A DNA stretch of 64,000 bases from Luteibacter aegosomatis (GTDB taxonomy: Bacteria; Pseudomonadota; Gammaproteobacteria; Xanthomonadales; Rhodanobacteraceae). Within the stretch, counting starts at the first letter, position 1. Each line of letters starts with the position of its first letter. A program made the position numbers and the translations under genes. This document shows positions 26,259 to 35,893 of the stretch, one piece after another. The notes under the pieces are model-generated. The model did no database searches and was not told the DNA's origin. It saw only the letters and a list, made by a program, of their open reading frames with translations. The stretch lies in assembly GCF_023078455.1 (NCBI RefSeq), contig NZ_CP095740.1, forward strand, positions 1,352,001 through 1,416,000, written 5' to 3'.

Positions 26259-27593
26259 ATGCAAACCGTACTGATCATCGACGACAACCCCGCGGTGGGT
26301 GAAGCCCTGTCGCTGGCGCTCAGCCTGCGCGACATCCGGCCGCTCGTGGCACTGACGCCCGAGGACGGCCTGGCGATGCTGCTGCGCGAACGGGTCGACG
26401 TGGTGATCCAGGACATGAACTTCACCGCCGATACCACCTCGGGCGAAGAAGGCGTCGCCTTGTTCCGTGCGATCCGCGCCCGCCACGCGGACCTGCCTGT
26501 GATCCTGCTCACGGCCTGGACCCATCTGGAAACCGCCGTGGAACTGGTCAAGGCCGGCGCGGCCGACTACCTTGGCAAGCCCTGGGACGACGCCAAGCTG
26601 CTGGCCACCGTGGAGAACCTGCTGGAGCTGTCCGAATCCACGCGCGAAGTCACCCGGGCCCGCGTGGAGCGCCAGCGCCGCCGCGCGGCCCTGGAGAGCA
26701 AGTACGACCTCGACGGCCTGGTGTTCACCTCCGAGGCCATGAGCCGAACGGTGGAACTGGCCGGGCAGGTCGCCAAGGCCGACGTGCCCGTGCTCATCAC
26801 CGGGCCCAACGGGGCGGGCAAGGAACGCATCGCGTCGATCGTGCACGCCAATTCGTCGGTGCGGCGTGGCCCGTTCGTCGCGGTCAATTGCGGCGCGCTG
26901 CCGGGCGAGCTGATCGAGGCGGAACTGTTCGGTGCGGACGCCGGTGCCTACACGGGCGCCAACAAGGCGCGCGAGGGGCGTTTCGAGCTTGCCGACGGCG
27001 GCACGCTCTTCCTCGACGAAATCGGCAACCTGCCGCTGCCAGGCCAGATGAAGCTGCTGCGCGTGCTGGAAACCGGGCAATTCGAACGGCTGGGATCGGG
27101 CCGCACGCGCAGCGTGAAAGTCCGCGTGGTGAGCGCGACCAATGCCGACCTCAAGGCGATGATCGCGGCCGGCACGTTCCGTGAAGACCTCTACTACCGC
27201 CTCAACGTCATCGAGGTGAACCTGCCGCCGCTGTCCGAGCGCGTCGACGACATCCTGCCGCTGGCCGAGTTCTTCCTCGACGGCAAGGCGCGCCTGACCG
27301 AAGAGGCGCGCGACGCGCTCCAGGCGCACAACTGGCCTGGCAACGTGCGCGAACTGAAGAACGCGATGGCGCGCGCGGCGCTTCTCGCCGGCGACGGCCG
27401 CATCGAGGTAGCCCATCTCAACCTTCCGGTGGCGATGCCCGCCGCCACGCGCAATCTCGACGAACCCAGCCGCGAATCGGTCGAGGCGGCGCTGGCCTCG
27501 GCGGGCGGCGTGGTGAGCCGGGCGGCCAGCCAGCTCGGCCTGTCGCGACAGGCCTTGTATCGCCGCATGGAGCGCTACGGGCTGGCGGTCTGA
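26259..27593 (+). CDS. Sigma-54-dependent response regulator (NtrC family)
   Basis: A 444-residue regulator starting at ATG 26259 after GAAGGGA. The receiver domain has QTVLIIDDNPAVG, a phospho-acceptor strand VVIQDMNF and K in YLGKPWDD. The AAA+ domain has Walker A GPNGAGKE, loop 1 GAYTGA (Tyr variant of GAFTGA, still compatible with sigma-54 contact), Walker B GGTLFLDEIG and the R-finger region REDLYYRLN. A C-terminal Fis-type helix-turn-helix follows (SRAASQLGLSRQALYRRM). It is the natural activator for the sigma-54 promoter at 16460 and would bind the palindrome at 16391. Confidence 0.93.
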   Translation: MQTVLIIDDNPAVGEALSLALSLRDIRPLVALTPEDGLAMLLRERVDVVIQDMNFTADTTSGEEGVALFRAIRARHADLPVILLTAWTHLETAVELVKAGAADYLGKPWDDAKLLATVENLLELSESTREVTRARVERQRRRAALESKYDLDGLVFTSEAMSRTVELAGQVAKADVPVLITGPNGAGKERIASIVHANSSVRRGPFVAVNCGALPGELIEAELFGADAGAYTGANKAREGRFELADGGTLFLDEIGNLPLPGQMKLLRVLETGQFERLGSGRTRSVKVRVVSATNADLKAMIAAGTFREDLYYRLNVIEVNLPPLSERVDDILPLAEFFLDGKARLTEEARDALQAHNWPGNVRELKNAMARAALLAGDGRIEVAHLNLPVAMPAATRNLDEPSRESVEAALASAGGVVSRAASQLGLSRQALYRRMERYGLAV

Positions 27594-27606
27594 CAGGGCC
27601 GCGCGG

Positions 27607-28998
27607 ATGAAGCGATTCTCCCTGGAAGGCCGCATGACGCTGGTGGTCGCCGGTTCGGCGATCGTCGGCGCGCTGGTGTTCGCCGGCATCACCGTCTGGC
27701 CGTTTCCGCAAGCGGTGGCCTGGCTGCGCGCCGGGCCCACGGTGAAGGGAAGGGCGCCGACGCCGGTGGCGCTGGAACACTTCGACACGGGCACGGCGAT
27801 CATCATCTGCCTGCTGGTGCTGCTGCCGCTGGCGGCGTGGATGGCCCACGTGCTCGTCGAGCCCGTGCGCCGCATCCTGCGCGCGCTGGAAAGCGCGGTG
27901 GCGAGCTATCGCGACGGCGACTACAGCATGTCGATCGGTACCGAGCGGGAGGACGAACTGGGCGACCTGATCCGCATGCACAACCAGCTCGGCACGATCC
28001 TGCGCGAACAGCGGCAGAACCTGGCCCAGCGCGAGCTGCTGCTCGACACGGTGGTACAGAACACGCCGGTGGCGCTGATCCTCACCGACCCCGTGGGCAA
28101 GGTGACCTACGCGAACATCGCCGCGCGGCACCTGTTCAACGAGGGGCGCACGCTCGCGGGCCTCGATTTCGACGATGTGGTGGCGAGCATGCCCGAGACG
28201 CTGCGTGCCGCGGCGGCGGCGGAGGAGGATGCCCTGTTCACGGTGGAGCTGGAGGGCAGCGAGGAAACCTTCCACCTGTCCCAGCGCGGGTTCCGCCTGC
28301 AGGGACGGCCCCATCGTCTGCGGCTTTACCGGCGGATGACCCGCGAGCTATCGCGCCAGGAGGTGCATACCTGGAAGCGCGTGATCCGCGTGATCAGCCA
28401 CGAACTCAACAATTCGCTGGCGCCGATCTCGTCCCTGTCGCATTCGGGTGCCGAACTGGCCCGCCGCGGCGATCTCGAACGCCTGCCCGGCGTGTTCGCC
28501 TCCATCGGCGACCGTGCCAGGCACCTGCACGGTTTCATTTCCGGCTACGCCAGCTTCGCCAAGCTGCCCACGCCGCAGAGCCGCCTCGTGCCGTGGAAGC
28601 CGTTCCTCGACGGCCTTGCCCTGCACGCGACGTTCCGGCTCGACGGGGCGCTGCCCGACCAACCCGGATGGTTCGACCCGACCCAGGTCGAGCAGGTGCT
28701 GATCAACCTCATCAAGAACGCCCACGAAGCCGGCGGGGAAGCTTCCGAGGTGACTCTGGCCGTGCGCATGCCGGGACGCGAGACGCTCATCCTCGTGGAA
28801 GACCGGGGGCCGGGCATGAGCGACACGGTGCTGGCCCAGGCGCTGTTGCCGTTCTATTCCACCAAGCGGTCGGGCACGGGCCTGGGCCTGGCGCTGGCCC
28901 GAGAAATTTCCGAAGCCCACGGTGGCCGCATCTCCCTGTCCAATCGCGAGGGTGGCGGTCTGCGCGTGTCGATGCTGCTGCCTTCCGGGCCGCCCTGA
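27607..28998 (+). CDS. Sensor histidine kinase partner of the sigma-54 regulator
   Basis: A 463-residue membrane kinase. Two helices (about residues 12-33 and 60-82) bracket a very short periplasmic loop of around 30 residues, which suggests intramembrane or envelope-stress sensing. HAMP, a PAS domain ([20 protein letters not shown]), an H-box with a double Asn ([17 protein letters not shown]) and an NtrY/NtrB-like ATPase domain follow: N-box [31 protein letters not shown]. It lies 13 bases after the regulator gene, so the pair is co-expressed with, or just downstream of, the exporter. Confidence 0.92.
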   Translation: MKRFSLEGRMTLVVAGSAIVGALVFAGITVWPFPQAVAWLRAGPTVKGRAPTPVALEHFDTGTAIIICLLVLLPLAAWMAHVLVEPVRRILRALESAVASYRDGDYSMSIGTEREDELGDLIRMHNQLGTILREQRQNLAQRELLLDTVVQNTPVALILTDPVGKVTYANIAARHLFNEGRTLAGLDFDDVVASMPETLRAAAAAEEDALFTVELEGSEETFHLSQRGFRLQGRPHRLRLYRRMTRELSRQEVHTWKRVIRVISHELNNSLAPISSLSHSGAELARRGDLERLPGVFASIGDRARHLHGFISGYASFAKLPTPQSRLVPWKPFLDGLALHATFRLDGALPDQPGWFDPTQVEQVLINLIKNAHEAGGEASEVTLAVRMPGRETLILVEDRGPGMSDTVLAQALLPFYSTKRSGTGLGLALAREISEAHGGRISLSNREGGGLRVSMLLPSGPP

Positions 28999-29051
28999 CG
29001 CGGTTCGCCCTATACTCCCCGCACATCCAACGGGAGAGGGAGCAAGGGCTC

Positions 29052-30008
29052 ATGGGAAGCATCGTCGCGCTCGTGATCGTGGTGGTCGCGGTCGTCGTCA
29101 TCTCCAAGCTGATCCGCATCGTGCCGCAGGGCTACGAATGGACGGTGGAGATGTTCGGCAAGTACACCGGCACGCTCACGCCGGGCCTGCATTTTCTCAT
29201 CCCGTTCGTCTATGCCATCGGTCGCAAGATGAACATGATGGAGCAAGTGCTCGACGTCCCCTCGCAGGACGTCATCACCAAGGACAACGCCGTGGTCAAG
29301 GTCGACGGCGTGGTGTTCTACCAGGTGCTCGACGCCGCCAAGGCGGCCTACGAGGTGGCCAACCTCGAGATGGCCGCGCTGGCCCTCATCATGACCAACA
29401 TCCGCACCGTGCTCGGTTCGATGGATCTCGACGAAAGCCTCAGCCAGCGCGACGCCATCAACGCGAAGCTGCTCGGCGTGGTCGACGAGGCCACCCATCC
29501 CTGGGGCGTCAAGGTCACCCGCATCGAGATCAAGGACATCTCGCCGCCGCGCGACCTCGTCGACGCGATGGCGCGGCAGATGAAGGCCGAGCGCGAGAAG
29601 CGCGCCAACATCCTCGACGCCGAAGGTTTCCGCCAGGCCGCGATCCTCAAGGCCGACGGCGAGAAGCAATCGGCCATCCTCGAGGCCGAGGGCAAGAAGG
29701 AGGCGGCCTTCCGCGAGGCCGAGGCGCGCGAGCGCCTTGCCGAGGCCGAAGCGAAGGCCACCACCATGGTCTCGCAGGCCATCGCGGGCGGTGACGTCAA
29801 CGCGCTCAACTATTTCGTCGCGACCAAATACGTCGAGGCACTGGTCGAGATGGCCAAGTCGCCCAACCAGAAGACGTTGCTGCTGCCGATGGAGGCCACG
29901 GGCATCCTCGGCTCGCTGGCCGGCATCGCCGAACTGGCGAAGGATTCGCTCGCCACCCAGCAGAAGACCCACGACCAACCGGCCCGCACGCCGCCGCTGC
30001 CGCGCTGA
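29052..30008 (+). CDS. SPFH/band-7 membrane protein (QmcA/stomatin-like)
   Basis: A 318-residue protein with an N-terminal membrane helix ([18 protein letters not shown]). The SPFH domain ([48 protein letters not shown]) is followed by a long Ala/Glu/Lys coiled coil ([20 protein letters not shown]). Stomatin/QmcA proteins form membrane-bound oligomeric cages that organise microdomains or proteases. It is paired with the NfeD gene 4 bases downstream, the standard arrangement. It starts 53 bases after the kinase gene and is not obviously part of the export system. Confidence 0.92.
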   Translation: MGSIVALVIVVVAVVVISKLIRIVPQGYEWTVEMFGKYTGTLTPGLHFLIPFVYAIGRKMNMMEQVLDVPSQDVITKDNAVVKVDGVVFYQVLDAAKAAYEVANLEMAALALIMTNIRTVLGSMDLDESLSQRDAINAKLLGVVDEATHPWGVKVTRIEIKDISPPRDLVDAMARQMKAEREKRANILDAEGFRQAAILKADGEKQSAILEAEGKKEAAFREAEARERLAEAEAKATTMVSQAIAGGDVNALNYFVATKYVEALVEMAKSPNQKTLLLPMEATGILGSLAGIAELAKDSLATQQKTHDQPARTPPLPR

Positions 30009-30012
30009 CGCC

Positions 30013-30465
30013 ATGGAATCCCTCGCATTGCACTATCTCTGGTGGATCGTCGCGCTGGTGCTGATCGGCGGCGAGGTGATCCTGCCCGGCTACTTCATGC
30101 TGTGGATCGGCATCGCCGCTGCGGCCATGGGCATCGTGGCGTTCGCCGTGCCGGACATGAGCGCGCTGGCGCAAGCCATCGTCTTCGCCGTGTTCGCCTT
30201 CGCCTCGTGCTTCGCCTACTGGAAACTCGTGCGGCCGCGTATCGACCGCACGCCGCCGGGTAACCCCAATCTCAACCGCCGAGGCGAGCAACTGATCGGC
30301 GGGCGTTACGCGCTTTGCGAGCCCATCGTGCAGGGGCGCGGCAAGGCGCGGGTGGGCGACGGCGTGTGGTTGGTCAGCGGGCCGGATCTTCCGCTGGGCG
30401 CCACGGTCGAGGTCATCGGCATCGACGGCACCACCTTGCGCGTGAAGGCGGTGGACGTTGGCTGA
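30013..30465 (+). CDS. NfeD-family membrane protein
   Basis: A 150-residue short-form NfeD. Its three hydrophobic helices begin LWWIVALVLIGGEVILPGYFM, written here only in its first part, and continue through FMLWIGIAAAAMGIVAF and QAIVFAVFAFASCFAYW. A C-terminal OB-fold domain (GGRYALCEPIVQGRGKARVG to IDGTTLRVKAV) follows. Such proteins partner SPFH proteins in the membrane. The next gene starts inside its last codons, so the three-gene run 29052-31741 is probably one transcript. Confidence 0.9.
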   Translation: MESLALHYLWWIVALVLIGGEVILPGYFMLWIGIAAAAMGIVAFAVPDMSALAQAIVFAVFAFASCFAYWKLVRPRIDRTPPGNPNLNRRGEQLIGGRYALCEPIVQGRGKARVGDGVWLVSGPDLPLGATVEVIGIDGTTLRVKAVDVG

Positions 30466-31741
30466 GGCGTTGCCGCTCAGCGTGCCGGTGAGTTTCGCCA
30501 CCACGGCGATCAACACCCGCATCGCCTTCCTCACCGAACTGGCCCGGCGCCTGCATCAGTACGGCACCACGGCGCCCCGGCTGGAAACGGCCATCGGCCG
30601 GTCGGCCCAGCGGCTGGGTCTCTCGGCCGACGTGTGGTCGAGCCCCACGGCCATCATCGTGTCGTTCGCCGACCTGGGACAGGGTGAAGACGGCGTGGCC
30701 CAGGTCACGCAGGTGATGCGACTGCCGCCTGGCGACGTCAACCTGGGGCGCCTTTGCGAGGCCGACCGCATCGCCGACGAAGTGATCGACGGCCGGATGG
30801 AGTTGCGCGAAGGCTTCCACCTGTTGCGCAAGCTCGCCGCGGCGGACACCTTCCGCGACAACGTGGGACTGGTCGCCAGCTACGGCCTGTGCGCCGCGGC
30901 CGTGGTGGCCCTGCTGTTGCACAGCGCGTGGGCCGACCTGGTCACGGCCGGCTTGATCGGCACGATCATCGGCCTGATCACCGTGGCCTCGGGAAGCCGG
31001 CCGCGCCTGGCGGCGGCGAGCGAGGCGATCAGCGCGCTGGTGGCCACCACCATCGCCATCGTCGTCAGCGCCTACGTGGTGCCGCTGGCGGTGAAGTCGG
31101 TGATCCTGGGCAGCCTCATCGTGCTCATGCCCGGCATGGCGCTGACCACGGCCGTGCGCGAGATTTCCAGCCAGCACCTGGTGTCCGGCGTGGCGCGCAT
31201 GGCCGGGGCTATCGCCACGCTGCTCAAGCTCGCCTTCGGCGCGGTCGCCGCCAACCAGCTGTGCGAGGCGTTCGGCATCTATCCGCGCGACTATGCGCTG
31301 CCGCCGCTACCGGCATGGGCCGACGTGCCTTCGCTGCTGATCGGCGCGTTCTCGTTCGCGATCCTGTTTCGCGCCGCGCGCCGCGACTGGCTGGTGGTGA
31401 TGGGCGCGGTGATCCTCGGCTACCTCGCCACCACCTGGGGCGGGCGCATCTCGGCATCGCTGCCCGCCGCGCCGGTCGGCGTGTTCGTGGGAGGCCTGTT
31501 GCTGGGTGCGCTCAGCAACGTCTACGCACGCTATGCGAAACAGCCCGGGGCGGTGGTGCGCGAACCCGGCATCATCCTCCTGGTACCGGGCTCGGTGAGC
31601 TTCCGCAGCGTGTCGTACCTGCTCGACCGGGATACGTCGCTGGGCATGGATACCGGTCTCCTCGTGGTCACGCTGCTGGTATCGCTGGTGGCAGGCCTGC
31701 TTTTCGGCGACCTGCTGGTGGCACCCAGACGTTCCCTCTGA
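30458..31741 (+). CDS. ThrE-type threonine/serine exporter family protein
   Basis: A 427-residue membrane protein of the ThrE (fused YjjP/YjjB) family. A cytosolic N-terminal domain is followed by about ten hydrophobic helices. The conserved GSLIVLMPGMALTTAVREI segment and a C-terminal GIILLVPGSVSFRSVSYLL repeat of the same pattern show the two-domain fusion. The family exports threonine and serine by proton motive force. The start is a TTG overlapping the nfeD stop by 8 bases. I see no better-placed ATG near the conserved N-terminus, so start confidence is only moderate. Confidence 0.8.
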   Translation: MAEALPLSVPVSFATTAINTRIAFLTELARRLHQYGTTAPRLETAIGRSAQRLGLSADVWSSPTAIIVSFADLGQGEDGVAQVTQVMRLPPGDVNLGRLCEADRIADEVIDGRMELREGFHLLRKLAAADTFRDNVGLVASYGLCAAAVVALLLHSAWADLVTAGLIGTIIGLITVASGSRPRLAAASEAISALVATTIAIVVSAYVVPLAVKSVILGSLIVLMPGMALTTAVREISSQHLVSGVARMAGAIATLLKLAFGAVAANQLCEAFGIYPRDYALPPLPAWADVPSLLIGAFSFAILFRAARRDWLVVMGAVILGYLATTWGGRISASLPAAPVGVFVGGLLLGALSNVYARYAKQPGAVVREPGIILLVPGSVSFRSVSYLLDRDTSLGMDTGLLVVTLLVSLVAGLLFGDLLVAPRRSL

Positions 31742-31883
31742 CGGCCGCAAGGGCGTATTCGGCAACTCGCGCACGCTTGGTTTTTGGATCGAGGCGATGG
31801 TGCTTCGCACCAATGTCGGGCGCATCACATGACGGGCGCAAGCCTATTGGCAGGCGCGCGGGACGGTGACATGTTGGATCGAT

Positions 31884-31902
31884 CCAAGGGATCGTCCCTT
31901 GG
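31884..31902 (+). promoter_or_regulatory. Perfect leader hairpin upstream of the PKD protein gene
   Basis: CCAAGGGA-TCG-TCCCTTGG is an 8-base-pair perfect stem with a 3-base loop. It ends 30 bases before the start codon at 31932 and is not followed by a T-run, so it is not a standard terminator. It could affect transcript stability or translation of the secreted protein. The remaining part of the 190-base gap shows only short hairpins. Confidence 0.5.
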
Positions 31903-31931
31903 CCTTGCCACCCCAGTAGGGATGACCCGCC

Positions 31932-33080
31932 ATGAACACCTCCAAGTACGGAAACCGTTCGCTCATCCTCGCCACGGCCCTGGCCGTCGCCGCCGCGAGC
32001 GCCCCTGTCTTCGCCGATTCCGCCATCTATGGCGGTGGTCCGTTCTACAGCGGCGGCACGCCGGTGATGAACGACCTGCGTTCGTCCGGATTCACCACCG
32101 TGATGCTGTGGAGCATCCACGTGGACGCCAACGGCGACCTCAATCTCAACGACCAGAAACTGATCTCCAACGGCGCCTTCATCGGGACCAACACCACGTG
32201 GTCGTCGCAGTTGCAGACGCTCAAGCAGTCGCCTACCTCGATCAACCGCATCGAGGTCTCGATCGGTTCGGGTGGCGTTCCCGACTTCGAGCACATTCGC
32301 GATCTGGTGAACAGCACGGCATCGGGCGGCGGCACGGGTACGAGCAGCATCCTCTATCGAAATTTCCAGGTGCTCAAGCAGTTGACCGGCGCGGACGCGG
32401 CCAACTTCGACGACGAGAGCGCCTACGACCTTTCCTCGGCCACCAAGTTCGGCCAGATGCTGGCGGGACAGGGCTACAAGATCACCTTCGTGCCGTATAC
32501 GAACCAGGGCTTCTGGTCGTCGCTGAAGAGCAACCTCGGTTCGAGCGTCGACCGTATCTACCTGCAGGTGTACGACGGCGGCGCGGGCAACGATCCCAAG
32601 CAGTGGTCCACGGCGATGGGCATGACGGTGCGCCCGGGCTTGTGGTCGCTGCATGGCACGGGTTGCACCTCGGGCGATAGCCCGACCTCGGTGAAGACGA
32701 AGATGACCGCGTGGAAGAAGAGCACGGGTATCCCGGGCGGCTTCATGTGGCTGTACGACGATATCCAGAAGTGTTCGGCATCGGGCCGCAACACGGCCAA
32801 CTATGCGTCCGCCATCAATACGGCGGTAGCCACCGTGGCGGCCCATGCGGATTTCGGCGCGAGCAGCACGGGCCTCACCAGCACGTTCTCGGGGCAGTCC
32901 ACGGCGGGCGACGCACGCATCGTGGCGCAACGCTGGACGTTCGGCGACGGCGCGCAAGCCACGGGGGCGGAGGCTTCGCATACCTATGCCCAGCCGGGTA
33001 CGTATCCGGTGACGTTGACGGTGGTCGACGACGAAGGGCACGCGGAGTCGAAGACGCGCAGCATCACCGTGTCGCGATAA
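31932..33080 (+). CDS. Secreted protein with C-terminal PKD domain
   Basis: A 382-residue exported protein. The signal peptide (RSLILATALAVAAASAPVFA) is cleaved near residue 29. A catalytic-like region of about 260 residues follows, with barrel-type strands (FTTVMLWSIHVD, INRIEVSIGSGG, ANFDDESAYD, YKITFVPYTN, IYLQVYDGG, GGFMWLYDDI). About 80 residues at the end form a PKD domain (FSGQSTAGDA, RWTFGDGAQATG, HTYAQPGTYPVTLTVVD). The strand order and the acidic FDDES motif recall GH18-type barrels, but a canonical DxxDxDxE is absent and I would not assign an enzyme. A role at an extracellular polysaccharide or protein is plausible. Confidence 0.8.
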   Translation: MNTSKYGNRSLILATALAVAAASAPVFADSAIYGGGPFYSGGTPVMNDLRSSGFTTVMLWSIHVDANGDLNLNDQKLISNGAFIGTNTTWSSQLQTLKQSPTSINRIEVSIGSGGVPDFEHIRDLVNSTASGGGTGTSSILYRNFQVLKQLTGADAANFDDESAYDLSSATKFGQMLAGQGYKITFVPYTNQGFWSSLKSNLGSSVDRIYLQVYDGGAGNDPKQWSTAMGMTVRPGLWSLHGTGCTSGDSPTSVKTKMTAWKKSTGIPGGFMWLYDDIQKCSASGRNTANYASAINTAVATVAAHADFGASSTGLTSTFSGQSTAGDARIVAQRWTFGDGAQATGAEASHTYAQPGTYPVTLTVVDDEGHAESKTRSITVSR

Positions 33081-33094
33081 CCGGACGTCTCGCC

Positions 33095-33122
33095 GTAGGC
33101 ACCGGCGCAGGCCGGTGCCTAC
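33095..33122. repeat. GTAG-type REP stem-loop
   Basis: GTAGGCACCGGC-GCAG-GCCGGTGCCTAC is a perfect 12-base-pair stem beginning with the GTAG tetranucleotide seen in Xanthomonadales REP (SMAG-type) elements. It lies between two convergent genes, next to but separate from the T-flanked terminator at 33155, and differs in sequence from the paired elements elsewhere in the window. Confidence 0.75.
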
Positions 33123-33154
33123 GTCAGGACATTCGATTTTTCCCTGGACATAAA

Positions 33155-33181
33155 AAAAGCCCCGGCATGGCCGGGGCTTTT
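33155..33181. terminator. Bidirectional rho-independent terminator
   Basis: AAAAGCCCCGGC-ATG-GCCGGGGCTTTT is a perfect GC-rich stem with A-runs on one side and T-runs on the other. It therefore works for both convergent genes: the PKD protein gene (+) and the H-NS-like gene (-). Confidence 0.9.
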
Positions 33182-33194
33182 CCTGAAAAAAGGA

Positions 33195-33521
33195 TCAGAT
33201 AAGCAGGTCTTTTTCCTTCTTGCCCGCCTTTAGCGCATCGTTGAACCAGCGCGGGCGCTTGCCGCGACCCGACCAGGTGTTTTCCGGATTGGACGGATCC
33301 CGGTACTTGGCCGCCACGACGGCACCGGTACGCTTGGACTTGGCGCCGCCACGCGACGGGAATACCTCATCGATGCTGACGCCTTCGGCTTTCAGGATGG
33401 CCTGGATTTTCTCGCGAACCTTGCCGATGCGCTCCTTGGAGAGCTCCCCCTGACGCGCCTGCGCCTTGGCGATCAGGTCGGTCAGCTGGTTGTGGTTGAG
33501 GTTCTTGATATCGACTGCCAT
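33195..33521 (-). CDS. H-NS family nucleoid-associated protein
   Basis: A 108-residue H-NS-type protein. The N-terminal coiled coil (QLTDLIAKAQARQGELSKER) mediates oligomerisation. The C-terminal DNA-binding domain carries the family motif YRDPSNPENTWSGRGKRPRW, typical of the Xanthomonas/Burkholderia subgroup. ATG 33521 is preceded by GGGAGAA on its strand; the longer upstream in-frame reading lacks support. It may silence AT-rich foreign DNA such as the prophage. The gene has its own AT-rich upstream region of about 110 bases and ends at the bidirectional terminator. Confidence 0.92.
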   Translation of the reverse strand: MAVDIKNLNHNQLTDLIAKAQARQGELSKERIGKVREKIQAILKAEGVSIDEVFPSRGGAKSKRTGAVVAAKYRDPSNPENTWSGRGKRPRWFNDALKAGKKEKDLLI

Positions 33522-33632
33522 TAACGGATTCTCCCGGGGATATTTCGTAAATAAATGGCTCCCGTCATTCGGCGCGAATGAAATAAAGGGAACCACGCAG
33601 GAGTTTTTAACCAATCGGAACGAAAAAAGCAA

Positions 33633-33658
33633 AATGCCCGGTGTCGCCACCGGGCATT
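33633..33658 (-). terminator. Rho-independent terminator of proS
   Basis: On the minus strand the stem AATGCCCGGTG-GCGA-CACCGGGCATT is followed by TTTTGCTTTTTT. It lies 70 bases beyond the proS stop and before the AT-rich H-NS promoter region, so it insulates the two same-strand genes. Confidence 0.85.
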
Positions 33659-33727
33659 CGACGACTATATATCAGCCATAACCAGCCATTACCTACATAG
33701 ATAATCGGCGGATTGGCGTCGGGAGGC

Positions 33728-35425
33728 TTATCCAAGCAAGGCGAACAATTCGTCGCGGGTCACGTTGCGGGCTTCGCTGTCCGTGCGGGCGCGGTACTCG
33801 AACGTGCCCGCCTCGAGGCCGCGTCCGCTCACCACCACGCGATGCGGGATGCCGATCAGTTCCATGTCCGCGAACATCGGGCCGGGGCGCAGGCCGCGAT
33901 CGTCGAGCACGGTGTCGATGCCGCGCGAGGCGAGTTCCGCATAGAGCGATTCGGCGGCTTCGGCTACGGCCGGATCGTTCTTGGGATTGATGACGCACAC
34001 CGCCACGCGCCACGGGGCCATGGCGTCGGTCCAGATCATGCCGGCGTCGTCGTGGCGCTGCTCGATGGCAGCGGCCACGATACGGCTCACGCCGATGCCG
34101 TAGCAGCCCATGTACATGGTGCGCATCTTGCCCTGTTCGTCGAGCACGCCCGCGCCCATGGCCTCGGCGTATTTCTGGCCGAGCTGGAAGATGTGGCCTA
34201 CCTCGATGCCGCGTGCGAAACGGATGTGGCCCTTGCCGTCGGGGGAGGGATCGCCCTCGACCACCTTGCGGATGTCGGCGACGCGCGTGATGCGCGCGTC
34301 GCGCTCCCAGTTGGCACCGGTGAAGTGCGTGCCGTCCTGGTTGCCGCCGCAGACGAAGTCGGCGAGCACCGCCGCGCTGCGATCGACGATGACGGGAATG
34401 GTGTCCGGCAGGCCCACCGGGCCGATGAAGCCGGGCCGGGTGCCGGTGGCGGCGAGGATCTCTTCCTCGCTGGCGAGTTCGGATTCGTCCGGCAGTTCGT
34501 CCAGGTGCGACGCTTTCACCTCGTTGACCTCGTGGTCGCCGCGCACGCACAGCGCCACCAGGCCGTCGCGGCCGCGCACAAGGATGGTCTTGACCGTCTG
34601 CGCGGCCGGTACGCCGAGCAGGGCGGTGACTTCGTCGATGCTGCGCTGGGTGGGCGTGTCGACGCGGGCGAGGGCGGCCGAGGGCGCGGGACGCTCGCCG
34701 GTGGGCGCGAGCGCCTCGGCCTTTTCGATATTGGCCGCATAGGCCGATGCGTCGGAATAGGCGATGGCGTCCTCACCCGAATCGGCGATCACCTGGAATT
34801 CGTGGCTGGCGCTGCCGCCGATCGCGCCGGTGTCGGCGTCCACCGCGCGGAACTCCAGGCCCAGGCGGGTGAAGATGCGCGAATAGGCGTCGTACATCAC
34901 CCGGTAGGTTTCGCCGAGCGATTCGGGGGTGAGGTGGAAGGAGTAGGCGTCCTTCATGAGGAACTCGCGCGCGCGCATCACGCCGAAGCGCGGGCGGATC
35001 TCGTCGCGGAACTTGGTCTGGATCTGGAAGAAGTTCAGCGGCAGCTGCTTGTAGCTCTTCAGTTCGTTGCGCGCGAAGTCGGTGATGACCTCCTCGTGCG
35101 TGGGGCCGTAGCAGAACTCCTGCTCCTTGCGGTCCTTGATCTTCAGGAGCTGGCCGCCGAACTTCTCCCAGCGGCCGGTTTCTTCCCACAGCTCGCGCGG
35201 CTGCACCGACGGCATCAGCACCTCGATCGCCCCCGCGCGGTTCATTTCCTCGCGCACGGCCGCCTCCACCTTTCGCAGCACGCGCAGGCCCAACGGCGTC
35301 CAGGTGTAAAGGCCCGAGGCGAGCTTGCGGATCATGCCCGCGCGCAGCATCAGCTGATGGCTGGCGATTTCCGCGTCGGCGGGAACTTCCTTGACGGTGG
35401 CGAGGTGGAACTGGCTGAGGCGCAT
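33728..35425 (-). CDS. proS: Prolyl-tRNA synthetase
   Basis: A 565-residue bacterial-type class II synthetase. The N-terminal catalytic part has motif 1 ([19 protein letters not shown]), motif 2 with [20 protein letters not shown], and motif 3 ([14 protein letters not shown]). A YbaK-type editing insertion lies between motifs 2 and 3 at about residues 225-400 ([39 protein letters not shown]). The C-terminal anticodon-binding domain is intact. It charges tRNA-Pro and clears Ala-tRNA-Pro. It is monocistronic, with its own terminator. Confidence 0.97.
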   Translation of the reverse strand: MRLSQFHLATVKEVPADAEIASHQLMLRAGMIRKLASGLYTWTPLGLRVLRKVEAAVREEMNRAGAIEVLMPSVQPRELWEETGRWEKFGGQLLKIKDRKEQEFCYGPTHEEVITDFARNELKSYKQLPLNFFQIQTKFRDEIRPRFGVMRAREFLMKDAYSFHLTPESLGETYRVMYDAYSRIFTRLGLEFRAVDADTGAIGGSASHEFQVIADSGEDAIAYSDASAYAANIEKAEALAPTGERPAPSAALARVDTPTQRSIDEVTALLGVPAAQTVKTILVRGRDGLVALCVRGDHEVNEVKASHLDELPDESELASEEEILAATGTRPGFIGPVGLPDTIPVIVDRSAAVLADFVCGGNQDGTHFTGANWERDARITRVADIRKVVEGDPSPDGKGHIRFARGIEVGHIFQLGQKYAEAMGAGVLDEQGKMRTMYMGCYGIGVSRIVAAAIEQRHDDAGMIWTDAMAPWRVAVCVINPKNDPAVAEAAESLYAELASRGIDTVLDDRGLRPGPMFADMELIGIPHRVVVSGRGLEAGTFEYRARTDSEARNVTRDELFALLG

Positions 35426-35485
35426 CGGGCGATCGTCCGCGGGGTGGAACTCGCGATTATAGGGCGCCCCGGCGTCGATCAGGGG

Positions 35486-35893
35486 TTACGCGGGGCAGTA
35501 AAGGGTCTGCTGCGCCTGGGCCTTCTTCAGTTCGGCGGCACGGGTCGCGTCGTCCACCGGTTTGGTGCCGCCCTTGCCGTCGTCCATCGTGATGGTCTTT
35601 TCGTTGGCGAGTATGGTGAGGTTCTTGCGTACCTGGTCGCAGAGTGCGGCACGGTTGGCCGGCGTATCGGCCCGGGTATCGGGAGCGGGACGGGGCACGG
35701 GTGCCGTGGTGGCGGCGGCCGTCGGGGAGGCGCCTGCGGTGGGTATCTTCAGCTTTTCCACCTTGGAGGCACCCGCCGGCGGCGGCGCGTCGGAATAGTG
35801 GGTCACGCCCTGGGGATCCTTCCACTTGTAAGCTTGGGCCATCGCCAGCGGACAGGCAACGATCAGGACGGCGAGGACGAGGCAGCGGCGCAT
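35486..35893 (-). CDS. DUF4124 envelope protein
   Basis: A 135-residue product starting at ATG 35893, where a signal peptide begins (MRRCLVLAVLIVACPLAMAQ). An earlier in-frame start would put 13 non-hydrophobic residues before it. The mature N-terminus AYKWKDPQGVTHYSDAPPP is the DUF4124 motif, a small beta-hairpin seen in many proteobacterial envelope proteins. A Pro/Ala-rich linker and a charged helix with two cysteines (ALCDQV and TLYCPA) follow. Function unknown. Confidence 0.85.
   Translation of the reverse strand: MRRCLVLAVLIVACPLAMAQAYKWKDPQGVTHYSDAPPPAGASKVEKLKIPTAGASPTAAATTAPVPRPAPDTRADTPANRAALCDQVRKNLTILANEKTITMDDGKGGTKPVDDATRAAELKKAQAQQTLYCPA

Noticed and set aside
24819..27875. 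A 1018-codon minus-strand reading across the permease and regulator genes
   Set aside because: It spans three well-supported plus-strand genes and has no domain; it is a GC-bias artefact.
31742..31931. Possible c-di-GMP (GEMM-I) riboswitch before the PKD protein gene
   Set aside because: The gap has a GGTGC-TTC-GCACC hairpin and a GCGCAAGCC stretch that recall GEMM, but the conserved GGGCAAACC and GGGACGCAAAGCC blocks and their pairing are not present.
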